NCBI GenBank assembly: GCA_035494735.1
Contig: DATJGS010000020.1
Location: 1-45,204, forward strand
Origin: DATJGS01 sp035494735
Lineage (GTDB): Bacteria > Eisenbacteria > RBG-16-71-46
Length of the DNA: 45,204 nt
Direction: 5' to 3'
The notes beneath the pieces are model-generated. The model searched no databases. It was not told the DNA's origin and saw nothing but the letters and a program-made list of their open reading frames with translations. Position numbers and translations under genes: made by a program. Of the stretch, positions 1 through 8,482 are shown in pieces; within the stretch, counting starts at the first letter, position 1, and the number at the start of each line of letters is the position of its first letter.

Positions 1-1
1 C

Positions 2-532
2 GGCGACATCACCCTGCGCTTCTTCCCCGACCTCGCGCCGGGGCATGTCGACAATTTCGTCGCGCTCGCCAAGTCGGGCTTCTACGACGGCACCGTCTTT
101 CACCGCGTCATCCCGGGCTTCATGATCCAGGGCGGCGACCCGAACACCAAGAACGCCGACCCCAATGACGACGGCATCGGCGGACCGGGCTACACGGTCC
201 CGGCCGAAATCAAGCTCAAGCACCTGCGCGGCTCGGTCGCGACGGCGCGCACCGGAGACCAGGTCAACCCGCAGCGGGCCTCGAGCGGCAGCCAGTTCTT
301 CATCGACGTCGCGCCGCAGGCGTCGCTCGACCAGGGCGGCTACACGGTGTTCGGTGAAGTGATCTCCGGCATGGATGCGGTGGACAAGATCGTCGCGCTC
401 GGCGCCGATCCGTCCACGCCGCGCGGCCCGGGCGGGCCGAACCCCGGCAAGAAAGCGCTGGTGACGAAGGCCACGCTCGAGCCGTTGTCCAAGTGGGAGA
501 AGTCCGCGGCCGCGGACACGACGAAGAAGTAG
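2..532 (+). CDS. Peptidyl-prolyl cis-trans isomerase, cyclophilin type (5' end outside window)
   Basis: The frame is open from base 2 and encodes the cyclophilin core: FHRVIPGFMIQGGD, then SGSQFFIDVAP and YTVFGEVISGMDAVDKI. These are the active-site Arg/Phe/Gln segments of the family, which catalyses cis-trans isomerisation of peptide bonds before proline. The internal ATG at 122 is not the true start, because conserved family sequence (DNFVALAKSGFYDGTVFHR) lies before it; the start and any signal peptide are upstream of the window. The sequence resembles the small single-domain bacterial cyclophilins. The charged tail ends in DTTKK just before a strong terminator, so this is the last gene of its transcript. 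Localisation cannot be judged without the N-terminus. Confidence 0.93.
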   Translation, partial: GDITLRFFPDLAPGHVDNFVALAKSGFYDGTVFHRVIPGFMIQGGDPNTKNADPNDDGIGGPGYTVPAEIKLKHLRGSVATARTGDQVNPQRASSGSQFFIDVAPQASLDQGGYTVFGEVISGMDAVDKIVALGADPSTPRGPGGPNPGKKALVTKATLEPLSKWEKSAAADTTKK

Positions 533-547
533 CGCGCGCATCGACGA

Positions 548-580
548 GAGGGTCGGAGCCTTCGGGTTCCGGCCCTCTTT
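548..580 (+). terminator. Rho-independent terminator after the cyclophilin gene
   Basis: A 13-bp stem (two G-U pairs) begins GAGGGTCGGAGCC, has a TTCG tetraloop, and is followed by TTT. Its last bases overlap the stop codon of the convergent PPC-domain gene (579-581), so the two converging genes share it. The T-run favours the plus direction. Confidence 0.8.
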
Positions 581-1004
581 AGCGTTTGATCTCGATCGGG
601 TGGAATCCCAGGTCGTCGCGGCGCGTGCGGCGCAGCGCCGTCGGATCGGTCACGATCATGACCTCGCAGGTCACGCTGACCGTGCCCTGGAACAGGTGCC
701 CGGCCGTCGCCGCGAAGGTCCGGTCGCCGAGCACCACGTGACAGTGCGGGAACGGTTTGCCTTCCATCTCGGTGAGGTTGCCGGTCAGGGCGCCGATCTC
801 GAACTCGCCTTCCATCCGGCGCTTCTCGTACGACTGGGAATCGCGCAGAAAAAAGCCGAGCTCCGGATCGGTGACGGACCCGAGCCCCGAGATCCAACCG
901 GAGCGGACGCCCTGCTCGGTCGCGAAGCGCGCCAGCGATTCGAGGATGTCCTCGCCGCGGTCGAGCCGCAGCACGTAGCCAAAGCGCGTGCGCTGGTACT
1001 CCAC
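579..1004 (-). CDS. PPC/DUF296-domain protein
   Basis: A 141-residue protein that is almost entirely one PPC (plants and prokaryotes conserved, DUF296) domain: YVLRLDRGEDILESLARFA, GWISGLGSVTDPELGFF, then FPHCHVVLGDRTFAATAGHLFQGTVSVTCEVMI split over the second half, including the conserved histidine-bearing PHCHV strand and the GHL segment. Prokaryotic members are free-standing trimers with a possible metal site; their function is not established. I chose GTG at 1004 because GGGGGAGG lies five bases upstream and because the longer frame in front is a shadow of the peptidase gene. Its start is one base beyond the peptidase stop (1006-1008), so translation is probably coupled. Last gene of the operon that starts at 8303. 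Confidence 0.85.
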   Translation of the reverse strand: MEYQRTRFGYVLRLDRGEDILESLARFATEQGVRSGWISGLGSVTDPELGFFLRDSQSYEKRRMEGEFEIGALTGNLTEMEGKPFPHCHVVLGDRTFAATAGHLFQGTVSVTCEVMIVTDPTALRRTRRDDLGFHPIEIKR

Positions 1005-1005
1005 G

Positions 1006-2895
1006 TCAACCTCCCCCGCCGATCCACTCCGAAGCCCCGAGCCGTTCCGTCCAACCGAAGAACCGGCCGACGGCGTCCCCCGCGTCGCGGCCGTTCTCGT
1101 CGGCCACCAGTGCGCTGATTTCGTCGACCGTGCGCCGGCCGTCGCACGCGAACCACGCGAGTTCGAACGCGCCGGCCAGCGAATCCGCGCCGCTTTCCAG
1201 TCGTCGCCACGCATCCCGCTCGGCCGCCGGCAGCGCATCGTACCCGTCGATCAACCAGCGCTGGTAGTGGAGCGGCGCGGCGAGCCGTCGACGCGGCACG
1301 TGCCCGTCGCGCGCGGCGCGCGGCCCCGCCCCCGGCGCGACTGGCGGGGCGAGGCTCGCGGCGCGCTCCTCGAGCCGCCGGCGCCACGCGACGTTCTCGC
1401 GATCGAGTCGGGCGAGGCTGAGCACGGCGTGGGACGCGCGGCGCCGCTCCCTCCGACTGCGTTCGGGCGACCCTGCGGCCGCCGCCGAGCGGCGCGCCGC
1501 CTCGTCCTCGACCTGCCCCAGCAACCAGGACGCGTCGTCCGCGCCGGCCGCGGCCAGGAACGCGGCGTAACCCGCCGCGCAGCGGGCCGCGAGCGCGAGT
1601 GAGGCCGGGTCGCAGCGATCGAGCGTGTCGTGCGTCGAGTGATAGAAACGGTCCGGCCACTGGATCAACAGCGGACACGGCACGCCGAAACCTGGATCCA
1701 CGAGCACCGAATGGTCGCTGCCCCCGGAATACGGCACGTCGTCGAGACGCACGGCGCCGCCGCCGGCGGCCGCTCCGCCGCCCAGACGAACCGCGCGCTC
1801 GCGCACTTCCGCGACGAGCGTCTCGCTGAACGAGGCCAGGAAGTGCGGCGGCCGTTCGAGCAGGAACGTGCTGCCGCACTGGCTCTGGTCCTCGCCCACC
1901 ATGTCCAGGTTGAGTCCGGCGACGAGCGAGTTCGCGCGTCCTTCGCGCGCGGCCAGCCACGCGTACGTGCCGGTGAACTCCGGCATCCACAGGAAGTGCA
2001 CGCCGCGCGCGAACGCGGGAAGCGCGCCGCGGCCGGACAGCGCCGCGAGCGCCCGGGCGGTCTCGAGGTTCGCGGCGACGCCGGACGCGTTGTCGTTCGC
2101 GCACGGCGCGGGATGGCACAGGTGCGACAGCACGATCACGTCCTCCGCGCGCCCTGCGCTCGCTCCCGGCAATGACGCGCTCACCAGCGGGATCGTCGTG
2201 TCGAACGCGCGCGCCTCGAGGTCGACCTCGAGTTCCAGTGTCGCGCCGTCCGCCAGGCGCTCGCGCAGCGCGCGCCCGACGCGCGGCGCGACGACGAAGC
2301 CCCAGCCGCGCGGTTCGCGCTCGCCCCACCAGAACGACGTGTAGTTGACGGCGTCCAGCTCGTCGTCCGCGTCGCGCACGCCGGGCAGCAGTCGGCGCCC
2401 GAACACGAGCAGACCTGCGGCGCCGCGCTCGACCACGCCCAGGCGATGCGCGCGATGCACGTCCGCTTCGGTGAGCAGCACGCGGCCGCGCACGTCCAGC
2501 CCGGCATAGTCCTCGGTCTCGTTGCCGCGCGGCAGCCACATCAGCGGCCAGCGCCCGTGCGCCTCGGCGCTGCGCAGTACGACGGACAGCGGCACGGCCG
2601 CGGCGTCGCACAGGCGCGTCGTCGCGGTTCCGTCGTGCAGCGTGGCGCTCGCGCGCGCGCACGCCCAGCCCTGCGGCATCAGCTGGCCGAAACAGCGCGT
2701 GCGCCCGTCGCCCGGCACGTGCTCGACGACGGGCGCGAGGCCGGCGCGCTCCAGCGCGCCGGCCAGCCAGTCGGCGGCCGCGTCGAGCCCGGGGCTGGCC
2801 TGCACGCGATGGAAGCGTGAGACCGCGCTCACGTCGGCGAGCGCGCGCTCGCCCGAGACTTCCGCGCCGATCCTGGTCATCAGGTCATCGAGCAT
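1006..2895 (-). CDS. M28-type (DUF4910-like) zinc aminopeptidase
   Basis: A 629-residue protein. An N-terminal segment (1-60) leads into a PA-like insert (about 95-240) and an M28-type di-zinc peptidase core: LSHLCHPAPCANDNASG (His261 and Asp268 as likely ligands), PEFTGT (Glu306 as likely general base), NLDMVGED, YSGGSDH and FYHSTHDT, which supplies the last histidine. The C-terminal 150 residues hold an Arg-rich helix and a small module with ACDGRRTVDEISALV, which resembles a winged-helix add-on of DUF4910-type proteins. I see no signal peptide, so it is probably cytoplasmic. The start at 2895 has GGAGGAGG five bases upstream and overlaps the glycosyltransferase gene by 11 bases. Substrate is unknown; an aminopeptidase role is inferred from the family. 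Confidence 0.85.
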   Translation of the reverse strand: MLDDLMTRIGAEVSGERALADVSAVSRFHRVQASPGLDAAADWLAGALERAGLAPVVEHVPGDGRTRCFGQLMPQGWACARASATLHDGTATTRLCDAAAVPLSVVLRSAEAHGRWPLMWLPRGNETEDYAGLDVRGRVLLTEADVHRAHRLGVVERGAAGLLVFGRRLLPGVRDADDELDAVNYTSFWWGEREPRGWGFVVAPRVGRALRERLADGATLELEVDLEARAFDTTIPLVSASLPGASAGRAEDVIVLSHLCHPAPCANDNASGVAANLETARALAALSGRGALPAFARGVHFLWMPEFTGTYAWLAAREGRANSLVAGLNLDMVGEDQSQCGSTFLLERPPHFLASFSETLVAEVRERAVRLGGGAAAGGGAVRLDDVPYSGGSDHSVLVDPGFGVPCPLLIQWPDRFYHSTHDTLDRCDPASLALAARCAAGYAAFLAAAGADDASWLLGQVEDEAARRSAAAAGSPERSRRERRRASHAVLSLARLDRENVAWRRRLEERAASLAPPVAPGAGPRAARDGHVPRRRLAAPLHYQRWLIDGYDALPAAERDAWRRLESGADSLAGAFELAWFACDGRRTVDEISALVADENGRDAGDAVGRFFGWTERLGASEWIGGGG

Positions 2896-4240
2896 CCAGC
2901 TCCTCCTCCGGGCGGCGCGCGCGCCACGCGCGGCGCAGCGCCAGCACGAGCGCGAGCGCGGCCGGCGCGCCCCACTCGAACGCGCGCACGGCGAGACTTG
3001 GGTGGTGCGTCGCAGGCGACGCGGGCGCCGCGAACACACCATAATTGAGGAGCACGGTGAACGACAGCAGCAGCCACGGCGCCGAGAGCGCGACCGGCTC
3101 GAACACGAGCGTCCAACCCAGATACCAGGGATGCAGCACCGGCCCGAGCGCGGTCAGCGTGCGCAGCACGGCGCGGGTCGAGCGCGCCGCGGAGTCCGAG
3201 CGAATCCACCACCACGCGGCGACCGCCGCGCCGGCCGCCAGCGCCGCGGCGCGCGCCGCGCGGAAGCCGCCGAGCGCGCGCTCGAGCCCGAGGAACGCGA
3301 ACTCGTTGTTGCGCCAGCTCGACCAGTACGCGCGCGCCCCCGAGGCGGCGCCGCGCGTCTCGAGCGCGAACGCCGTGAGCCCCACGCCGATCGCCACCAG
3401 GGCCACGACGCGCGCGCGCCACGGCCAGCGTTTGAGCAGGAACGGCAGCGCGGCGAGCGGCGCGAGCTTGACGAGCACGCCGGCCGCGAGCGCGAGCGCC
3501 GAGCGCGCGGGGCGGGCGTCGGCCCACATCAACGCGAGCGCGAGCCACAGGAGCGCCGTCGGGTCCTGATGCGCGCTACCCGCGTATTCCAGCACCACGA
3601 GCGGATTCCACGCGTACGCGATGGCCGGCGCCGCGCTGCCGGTCTTGCGCTCGCACCACGCGCACAGCACGGCGACGAGCGCGAGGTCGTGCGCGATGAC
3701 CCACAGCTTCATCGCCCACACCGTGGGCGACAGCGCCGCGACGAGCGCGAAGCCGGCTTCGGCCAGCGGCGGATAGATCGTGCTCAGCTCGGGGTGGTTC
3801 ACGCGCGGAAAGATCGCGGCGTCGCGCAGCGACGCGAGCGCCGGGTCGAGCGGCGCGAGGCGCCACGGGTCGAAGCCGTGGGCCAACACGCGTCCCTCCC
3901 ACACATAGCGGTAGAGGTCGTCCGAGAGGAGCGGCGGCGTGACCACGAACGCGGCGCGCGCCGCGAGCGCGACCGCGAACACGAGGAGCGAGACGCGCGG
4001 CACGCCCCGGTAACGGTCGAGGCGCAGCAGCGCGAGCGCGAGGAAGACGAAGCCGGCGGCGGCCAACGACTGTAGCGCGCCGAGCGCGTGCGCGCCGCCG
4101 GGACGCCAGGCCGCCAGCGTCATCGTCAGCGCCAGCCCGGCGCCGAGCGCGACGAACTCGGCCAGCACGACGCGCGGGTCGGGCGGCGCGGCCCCGGCCA
4201 CCCCGGGGACCAGTTCGAGCCGGGGCCGCGCTCCTGCCAT
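2885..4240 (-). CDS. GT-C-fold membrane glycosyltransferase (GT87/DUF2029-like)
   Basis: A 451-residue polytopic protein with about ten hydrophobic helices. After the first helices comes SDDLYRYVWEGRVLAHGFDPW (residues 106-126, split here as SDDLYRYVWEG and HGFDPW), an acidic first loop typical of GT-C enzymes that use polyprenyl-phosphate sugars. YPPLAE and YAWNPLVVLEYAGSAHQD follow, which also occur in the GT87/DUF2029 and related mannosyltransferase-like families. The sugar and acceptor cannot be deduced. ATG at 4240 is preceded by AGGG and lies six bases after the stop of the propeller gene. Neighbours are exported or proteolytic proteins, so a cell-envelope role is plausible. Confidence 0.75.
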   Translation of the reverse strand: MAGARPRLELVPGVAGAAPPDPRVVLAEFVALGAGLALTMTLAAWRPGGAHALGALQSLAAAGFVFLALALLRLDRYRGVPRVSLLVFAVALAARAAFVVTPPLLSDDLYRYVWEGRVLAHGFDPWRLAPLDPALASLRDAAIFPRVNHPELSTIYPPLAEAGFALVAALSPTVWAMKLWVIAHDLALVAVLCAWCERKTGSAAPAIAYAWNPLVVLEYAGSAHQDPTALLWLALALMWADARPARSALALAAGVLVKLAPLAALPFLLKRWPWRARVVALVAIGVGLTAFALETRGAASGARAYWSSWRNNEFAFLGLERALGGFRAARAAALAAGAAVAAWWWIRSDSAARSTRAVLRTLTALGPVLHPWYLGWTLVFEPVALSAPWLLLSFTVLLNYGVFAAPASPATHHPSLAVRAFEWGAPAALALVLALRRAWRARRPEEELDAR

Positions 4241-4246
4241 GGCGCC

Positions 4247-6421
4247 CTAGCGGCCCTTGGTCACCGTGACCTGCGCGGCCCGGGTGGCGCTGTTGCCCGC
4301 CTGGTCGATCGCGCGCACGGCCAGCGTGTGCGTGCCCGGCGCGAGGTCGGTCAGATGCGCCGAGAACTCGGCCTCGCGCGCGTCGGTCAGCCCGCCTTCG
4401 GGCGTGAGCGGGCGCCAATCCCCGTCGTCCACGGCCAGGTCGAGCCGCGACAGGGGGCCGAATCCGTCGCGCGCATGACCGTGCACGCGCGCGCCCGACG
4501 GCTCGGCCGCCGCCTCGAGCGCGGACACCTCGGGCGGCGTGTTGTCGATCGTGAACGGCTCGCTCACCGCCTCGGCGGTGCGCTCCTCGCCGACCGCGTT
4601 CGCCGCCGCGTCGCTGGCGACGACGCGCACCCGATAGCGCCCGTCCGGCAGCGAATTCGTGTCCCAGGTGAACGCGGTGGCTTCACTGTTCTCGACCACC
4701 TTCATCCACGGGCCGCCGTCGGCGGCGCGCACGTCGACGCGGAACTTGAGCGCGTCGCCGTTGGGATCGCTGGCGCGCCACTGCAGCGTACGCAACCCGC
4801 GCGCCCACGCCGGCAGGTCGCGCAGCGACTTGGGCGTCCCCGACGTCTGCAGCGAGAACTCGACCTTCTGCCCGCTCGGCAGGGTCTGCGTCACGGGTTC
4901 GGTGCGCGGCAGCAGTTCGCCCTCGCGAAAGCCCTGGCCCTGCGGCGCGACCGCGAGATCCTCGATGCGCGGCGGCAGGTTCGTCTCGCGCCACGCGGCC
5001 TCGACCGACTCGATCACCGGATCGCCGCCACTCAGCCGGATGCGCCATTGCAGATATCGCGACGCCGGCGACGTCACGCGCGCGCCGCCGTCCTCGGCCC
5101 GGCCCGCGCTCCACGCGCTCCACGTCGTGTCGGGCGGATCGCAGTTGCCGCTGCGCGTCTCGATCGCGACCTTGCCGCCGCCCGCGGCGCCCCGCCACAG
5201 GACCCGCCCGAAGCGCGCGATGCGTTTGGCATCGAGCGTCGCCGACAGCACCTCGCCGCTCGCCGCGCGGCCCGGCCCGAGGCGCCACAGCGTTCCCGGA
5301 TTCGACGTCGCGGCGAAAACGCGCCCGTCGCCGAGCGCGGTCAGGGCCGTGACCTGACCCTGCGGCACCATCAGCAGCGGCGACGCGCCGCCCGCTTCCA
5401 CGCGGTAGATGCCGGCGCGATTGCCGGTCGCCACCAGCACGCCCTCGCGCGTCCCGGCCAACGCGAAGATCGCCGGCTGTGGGGACTGCCAGACCTGGAT
5501 CACGCTACTATCGGGCACGATGCGGTACACGACCGCGCGCGTGCCGCTGGCCACGCCGAGCGTCGAGGCGGCGCGTTCGTCGTCGTCGCCTTCGCCGCCG
5601 CCGGCGCTTCCGCCCGCGCTCACGCTGATGCCGAGCCCGGGAGCCGCGCCCGCGCCGCTCACCACGTTGCCGCTCAGCGCCGACGCGTACAGCGCGTGGT
5701 CGGGACCGAACGCCAGGCCGCGCACTTCGTCCTCGCCGGCGTCGAACACCGTGCGCGCCCCCTCGTCGGTGACGTGGAACACGCGCCCCTTCGAGTCGCC
5801 GCCCACGTACACGCCGCCCGAGCCATCCGCGAGCAGCGCCACGAGGTTGCTCTCGTCGCTGTCGAGCACGATGCGCTTCTCGCCGCGCTCGATGCGGAAC
5901 AACCGGCCGCGCGTGCCGCTCGCCGCGTACCACGCGCCACCCTTGCCGGGCGCCAGCGCCCACACGTAGCGCTCGCCGGTGCGCACGACCACGCTGGTGT
6001 CGCCGCGCGCGCCGACGTGGTAGACGATGCCGTTCGGTCCGGTCCCGGCCATGAGTCCGTCGCCGTCCACGGCCAGCGACAGCACCTGTCCGACCGGCAG
6101 CCGCACCCATGGTTTGACGCCACCCGACTCGGTCCAGCGATCGATGCGCCCGCGCTCGCCGGCCAGCGCCACCGAGCCATCCTTGAGCGGCGCCACCGCC
6201 CAGATGACGCCGAGGCTCTCGGCGCTCCACGACTGCGTCGCCGGACCCAGCCCCAGACTGCCGTCGGGACGCACGAGCACGCCGCGCGCCTCGGCCAGGC
6301 GATAGTCGGCCGGCGAGTCCGAGATCCACCACTGCGTGTCCGCGGCCGAGGCGGCGCGCGGCGTCGCCCACGACATCATCACCAGCCCGGCGATTCCTCC
6401 GGCACGAAGCAGCGTTCGCAT
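4247..6421 (-). CDS. Exported beta-propeller protein with C-terminal Ig-like repeats
   Basis: A 724-residue protein with a Sec signal peptide (MRTLLRAGGIAGLVMMSW, cleavage likely after AASA). Residues 40-380 carry repeated units with the pattern GxxxALAGxxGRIDRW, GVYVGGDSKGRVFHV and GDGRVFAATSNPGTLWRL, which read as propeller blades. A middle region follows with SAWSAG and YLQWRIRLSGGDP, then two Ig/FnIII-like modules ending in FTIDNTPPEVSALEAA and LAPGTHTLAVRAIDQAGN. I recognise no catalytic motif. The ATG at 6421 has AGGAG about 14 bases upstream and gives a clean signal peptide. It follows the S55-protease gene by 25 bases, so the two are probably made together and may work together outside the membrane. 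Confidence 0.7.
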   Translation of the reverse strand: MRTLLRAGGIAGLVMMSWATPRAASAADTQWWISDSPADYRLAEARGVLVRPDGSLGLGPATQSWSAESLGVIWAVAPLKDGSVALAGERGRIDRWTESGGVKPWVRLPVGQVLSLAVDGDGLMAGTGPNGIVYHVGARGDTSVVVRTGERYVWALAPGKGGAWYAASGTRGRLFRIERGEKRIVLDSDESNLVALLADGSGGVYVGGDSKGRVFHVTDEGARTVFDAGEDEVRGLAFGPDHALYASALSGNVVSGAGAAPGLGISVSAGGSAGGGEGDDDERAASTLGVASGTRAVVYRIVPDSSVIQVWQSPQPAIFALAGTREGVLVATGNRAGIYRVEAGGASPLLMVPQGQVTALTALGDGRVFAATSNPGTLWRLGPGRAASGEVLSATLDAKRIARFGRVLWRGAAGGGKVAIETRSGNCDPPDTTWSAWSAGRAEDGGARVTSPASRYLQWRIRLSGGDPVIESVEAAWRETNLPPRIEDLAVAPQGQGFREGELLPRTEPVTQTLPSGQKVEFSLQTSGTPKSLRDLPAWARGLRTLQWRASDPNGDALKFRVDVRAADGGPWMKVVENSEATAFTWDTNSLPDGRYRVRVVASDAAANAVGEERTAEAVSEPFTIDNTPPEVSALEAAAEPSGARVHGHARDGFGPLSRLDLAVDDGDWRPLTPEGGLTDAREAEFSAHLTDLAPGTHTLAVRAIDQAGNSATRAAQVTVTKGR

Positions 6422-6439
6422 GCGCGTCTCGTCTCTCCT

Positions 6440-6456
6440 GGCGCCCTTAGGGCGCC
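6440..6456 (-). other. Perfect hairpin enclosing the protease stop codon
   Basis: The inverted repeat GGCGCCC-TTA-GGGCGCC has a 7-bp stem whose three-base loop is exactly the TAA stop of the S55-protease gene. It lies 18 bases before the next start codon. There is no T-run, so it is unlikely to be an intrinsic terminator. It may shape coupling or mRNA stability between the two genes. Confidence 0.4.
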
Positions 6457-8303
6457 TTGGGGTCCACGTTGATTTCGAGCACCTGTTCGCCGCGCAGCAC
6501 GCCCTCGACGGGCACGCGCGCTTCGTCGAGGAACGCGGTGTCACCGGGCCGCCCGCGCTCGCCGGCCGACGCGCCGCTCGCCAGCACGAGCAACGCCGAC
6601 AGCGGCAGCTCCGGGTAGTCGCGTCCTTCACTCGTCACTTCCGGAGCGCGCGCGATGAGGAACGCGTACAGCGCGTCCGACGAACGCAGCGCCGCGAGCC
6701 GCCGCCACGCGTCGTCGAGCGACGTCGGCCGGTAGCGCCCGGGCACGCGCTGCGCTTCGAAGCGCATCCATTCCGCGCCCCCGCCCACCCACACGACGTA
6801 GCGCCCCGCCGGCAGTTCCTCGGGGATGCGCAGCGTCACGTCGCGCGTGTCGCGACCGCCGCGCCACGGCTCGAGGTCGCAGTGCACGGTGACGCGCCCG
6901 CCCGGGCGCACCGCCGGCCCCACCGCGAGGCGCGCGCCGCGCAGCGACCACTGTTCGCGCCGCGGCGTGCTGCCCAGGTCCAGCGCCAGGCTGTCGAGCA
7001 CCAGGCGTTCGAACGGATTGTTGAACAGGAAGCGCAGAGGCGCGCCGATGCCGCTGAGCAGCTCGGACGACGCGTTCTCCCCGGTCGCCACGTCCGCGAG
7101 CACCAGCGGCCCCGCGCCGTGCCGGTGCAGCGTCAGCTTCCAGCGCAGCGTCTGGCTCGCTCCGGTGCCGCCCGATTCGAGCAGCGCGTTCAGCGCGGCG
7201 ACCGGCACCAGCGACGGCGCGAGCGCGCGGTCCTCGAGCATATCGAAGCGGAAGCGCTGCGCGCGCGCGCCGGCCGCGGTCACGTCGATGCCGAGCGGCA
7301 GCATGCGCGGCGCCGCGCCCAGCAGGCCGCCCACCGCGGTGCGCCGGTCCTCCGTCGCCGTGCCGGCCTCACGCCCGGTGACGCCCAGCTTGAACGACGA
7401 CACGTCGCTCGGAATGATCGTCGTGATCTCGGCGGTCGAGAGCGGCATGCGCACCTCGCCGCTCTGGAACAGCGGGTGGCCGAAGATCAGGATGCGATTG
7501 CCGTCGCGGTACGTCACGGTGCCGATCGCGCTCATCTGCAGGTCGCCGCGCATCACGTCGACCGCGACCGCGGCGCCCGGCGCGAGCGCGTCGGCCGGCG
7601 GGCCGCCGTCCTGCGCCCTGCCCCCGGGCACGACCGCCAGGCCGAGCGGCTCGAGCGCGCGCCGCACCGGATCGAGTGCCGCCGCGTTGAGCCCGGCGCA
7701 CGACAGCGGCAGCGCGAGCGCCTTGAGGCCCGAGGCTTCCGCGAACCCGCGCGCCGCTCCCGTGGGGCCCACGGAGGACACGAGGTCGACGGCGTCCGTG
7801 TCGTCGCCCGGCCACGAGAACGCGCCAAAGCGCGCGCCCACCGCATAGCCCGGCGAATCGACGCCGCTCGGCCCGGCCGTCCCGTCGTCCACGCGCGACG
7901 CGGGCAGTTCCAGGATCGGCAGCATCTCGGTGATCGGGGTGATCCCGAAGATCGGCTCCTTCGAGAACTGCCAGCCCGAGGACAGCGCGCCGATGAGCTT
8001 GCCGTCGACGTAGACCGGCGAGCCGCTCATGCCCTGGGCGATGCCGGTGCGGATCACGCGCTCGGACGTGGCGCGGGCCAGGATCATGTCGCCTTCCGCG
8101 CGCCCGCCGCGCAGCAGGCCGAGGATCTCCGCGTCGAACGACTCGATGCGCGTGCCCTGGAACACCGTGCGCACTTCCGCGTGCGCTCCGATCGGAACGT
8201 TGCCGGGCGCGAGGATGGGGACCGAGGGTGCGAGCGCGGCGCCGTGGGCCGCGGGCGCGACGAGCAGCGACAGCGCGAGGGCCAGCGCGGAACGTGGGGT
8301 CAC
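6447..8303 (-). CDS. S55 (SpoIVB)-type serine peptidase domain protein, exported
   Basis: A 618-residue protein. The N-terminus MTPRSALALALSLLVAPA followed by AHGA is a signal peptide. Residues 45-130 contain FQGTRIESFDAEILG, the segment RTGIAQGMSGSPVYVDGKL (Ser94 as nucleophile) and GWQFSKEPIFGITPITEML, which match the S55 family known from the sporulation protease SpoIVB. A later segment, GNRILIFGHPLFQSGEV, also fits this family. The remaining 300 residues form a beta-rich region I cannot name. No spore genes are near, so the sporulation role does not carry over. The start is GTG at 8303, chosen because the signal peptide begins there; there is no good ribosome binding site and a -10-like TAGAGT ends seven bases upstream (see promoter entry). 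First gene of the operon running to 579. Confidence 0.75.
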   Translation of the reverse strand: MTPRSALALALSLLVAPAAHGAALAPSVPILAPGNVPIGAHAEVRTVFQGTRIESFDAEILGLLRGGRAEGDMILARATSERVIRTGIAQGMSGSPVYVDGKLIGALSSGWQFSKEPIFGITPITEMLPILELPASRVDDGTAGPSGVDSPGYAVGARFGAFSWPGDDTDAVDLVSSVGPTGAARGFAEASGLKALALPLSCAGLNAAALDPVRRALEPLGLAVVPGGRAQDGGPPADALAPGAAVAVDVMRGDLQMSAIGTVTYRDGNRILIFGHPLFQSGEVRMPLSTAEITTIIPSDVSSFKLGVTGREAGTATEDRRTAVGGLLGAAPRMLPLGIDVTAAGARAQRFRFDMLEDRALAPSLVPVAALNALLESGGTGASQTLRWKLTLHRHGAGPLVLADVATGENASSELLSGIGAPLRFLFNNPFERLVLDSLALDLGSTPRREQWSLRGARLAVGPAVRPGGRVTVHCDLEPWRGGRDTRDVTLRIPEELPAGRYVVWVGGGAEWMRFEAQRVPGRYRPTSLDDAWRRLAALRSSDALYAFLIARAPEVTSEGRDYPELPLSALLVLASGASAGERGRPGDTAFLDEARVPVEGVLRGEQVLEINVDPKAP

Positions 8304-8310
8304 GCGCGCG

Positions 8311-8316
8311 ACTCTA
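8311..8316 (-). promoter_or_regulatory. Candidate -10 element (TAGAGT) of the S55-protease operon
   Basis: TAGAGT on the minus strand ends seven bases before the GTG start, which would place the transcription start at or next to the first codon. I see no convincing -35 hexamer 17 bases upstream. The lack of a Shine-Dalgarno sequence is consistent with a leaderless message. Confidence 0.35.
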
Positions 8317-8444
8317 GCAGAGCGCCCGGGCTCCGGGCCACCTCGCGGCGCCGCACGACGGACCGCGGACCGCGCCCGTTCCGGCCTGCGCGCGGCCGGC
8401 GGGGCGGGGCCGTGGCGCGGGCGCCCGCGCCGGCCCTGGCCGCC

Positions 8445-8473
8445 TTGAATGTGCGCGGGACAGCCCGTAGATT
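8445..8473 (+). promoter_or_regulatory. Sigma70-type promoter of the methyltransferase/reductase gene
   Basis: TTGAAT (8445-8450), a 17-base spacer and TAGATT (8468-8473). Only nine bases separate the -10 element from the ATG at 8483, so the expected transcription start falls within about four bases of the start codon. Confidence 0.6.
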
Positions 8474-8482
8474 CGCGCGTCC

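Noticed and set aside
785..2662. Long overlapping Arg/Ala-rich open frames, here and in many other genes
   Set aside because: They are off-frame shadows in GC-rich coding DNA: composition is skewed to Arg, Ala and Pro, and a recognisable protein occupies another frame.
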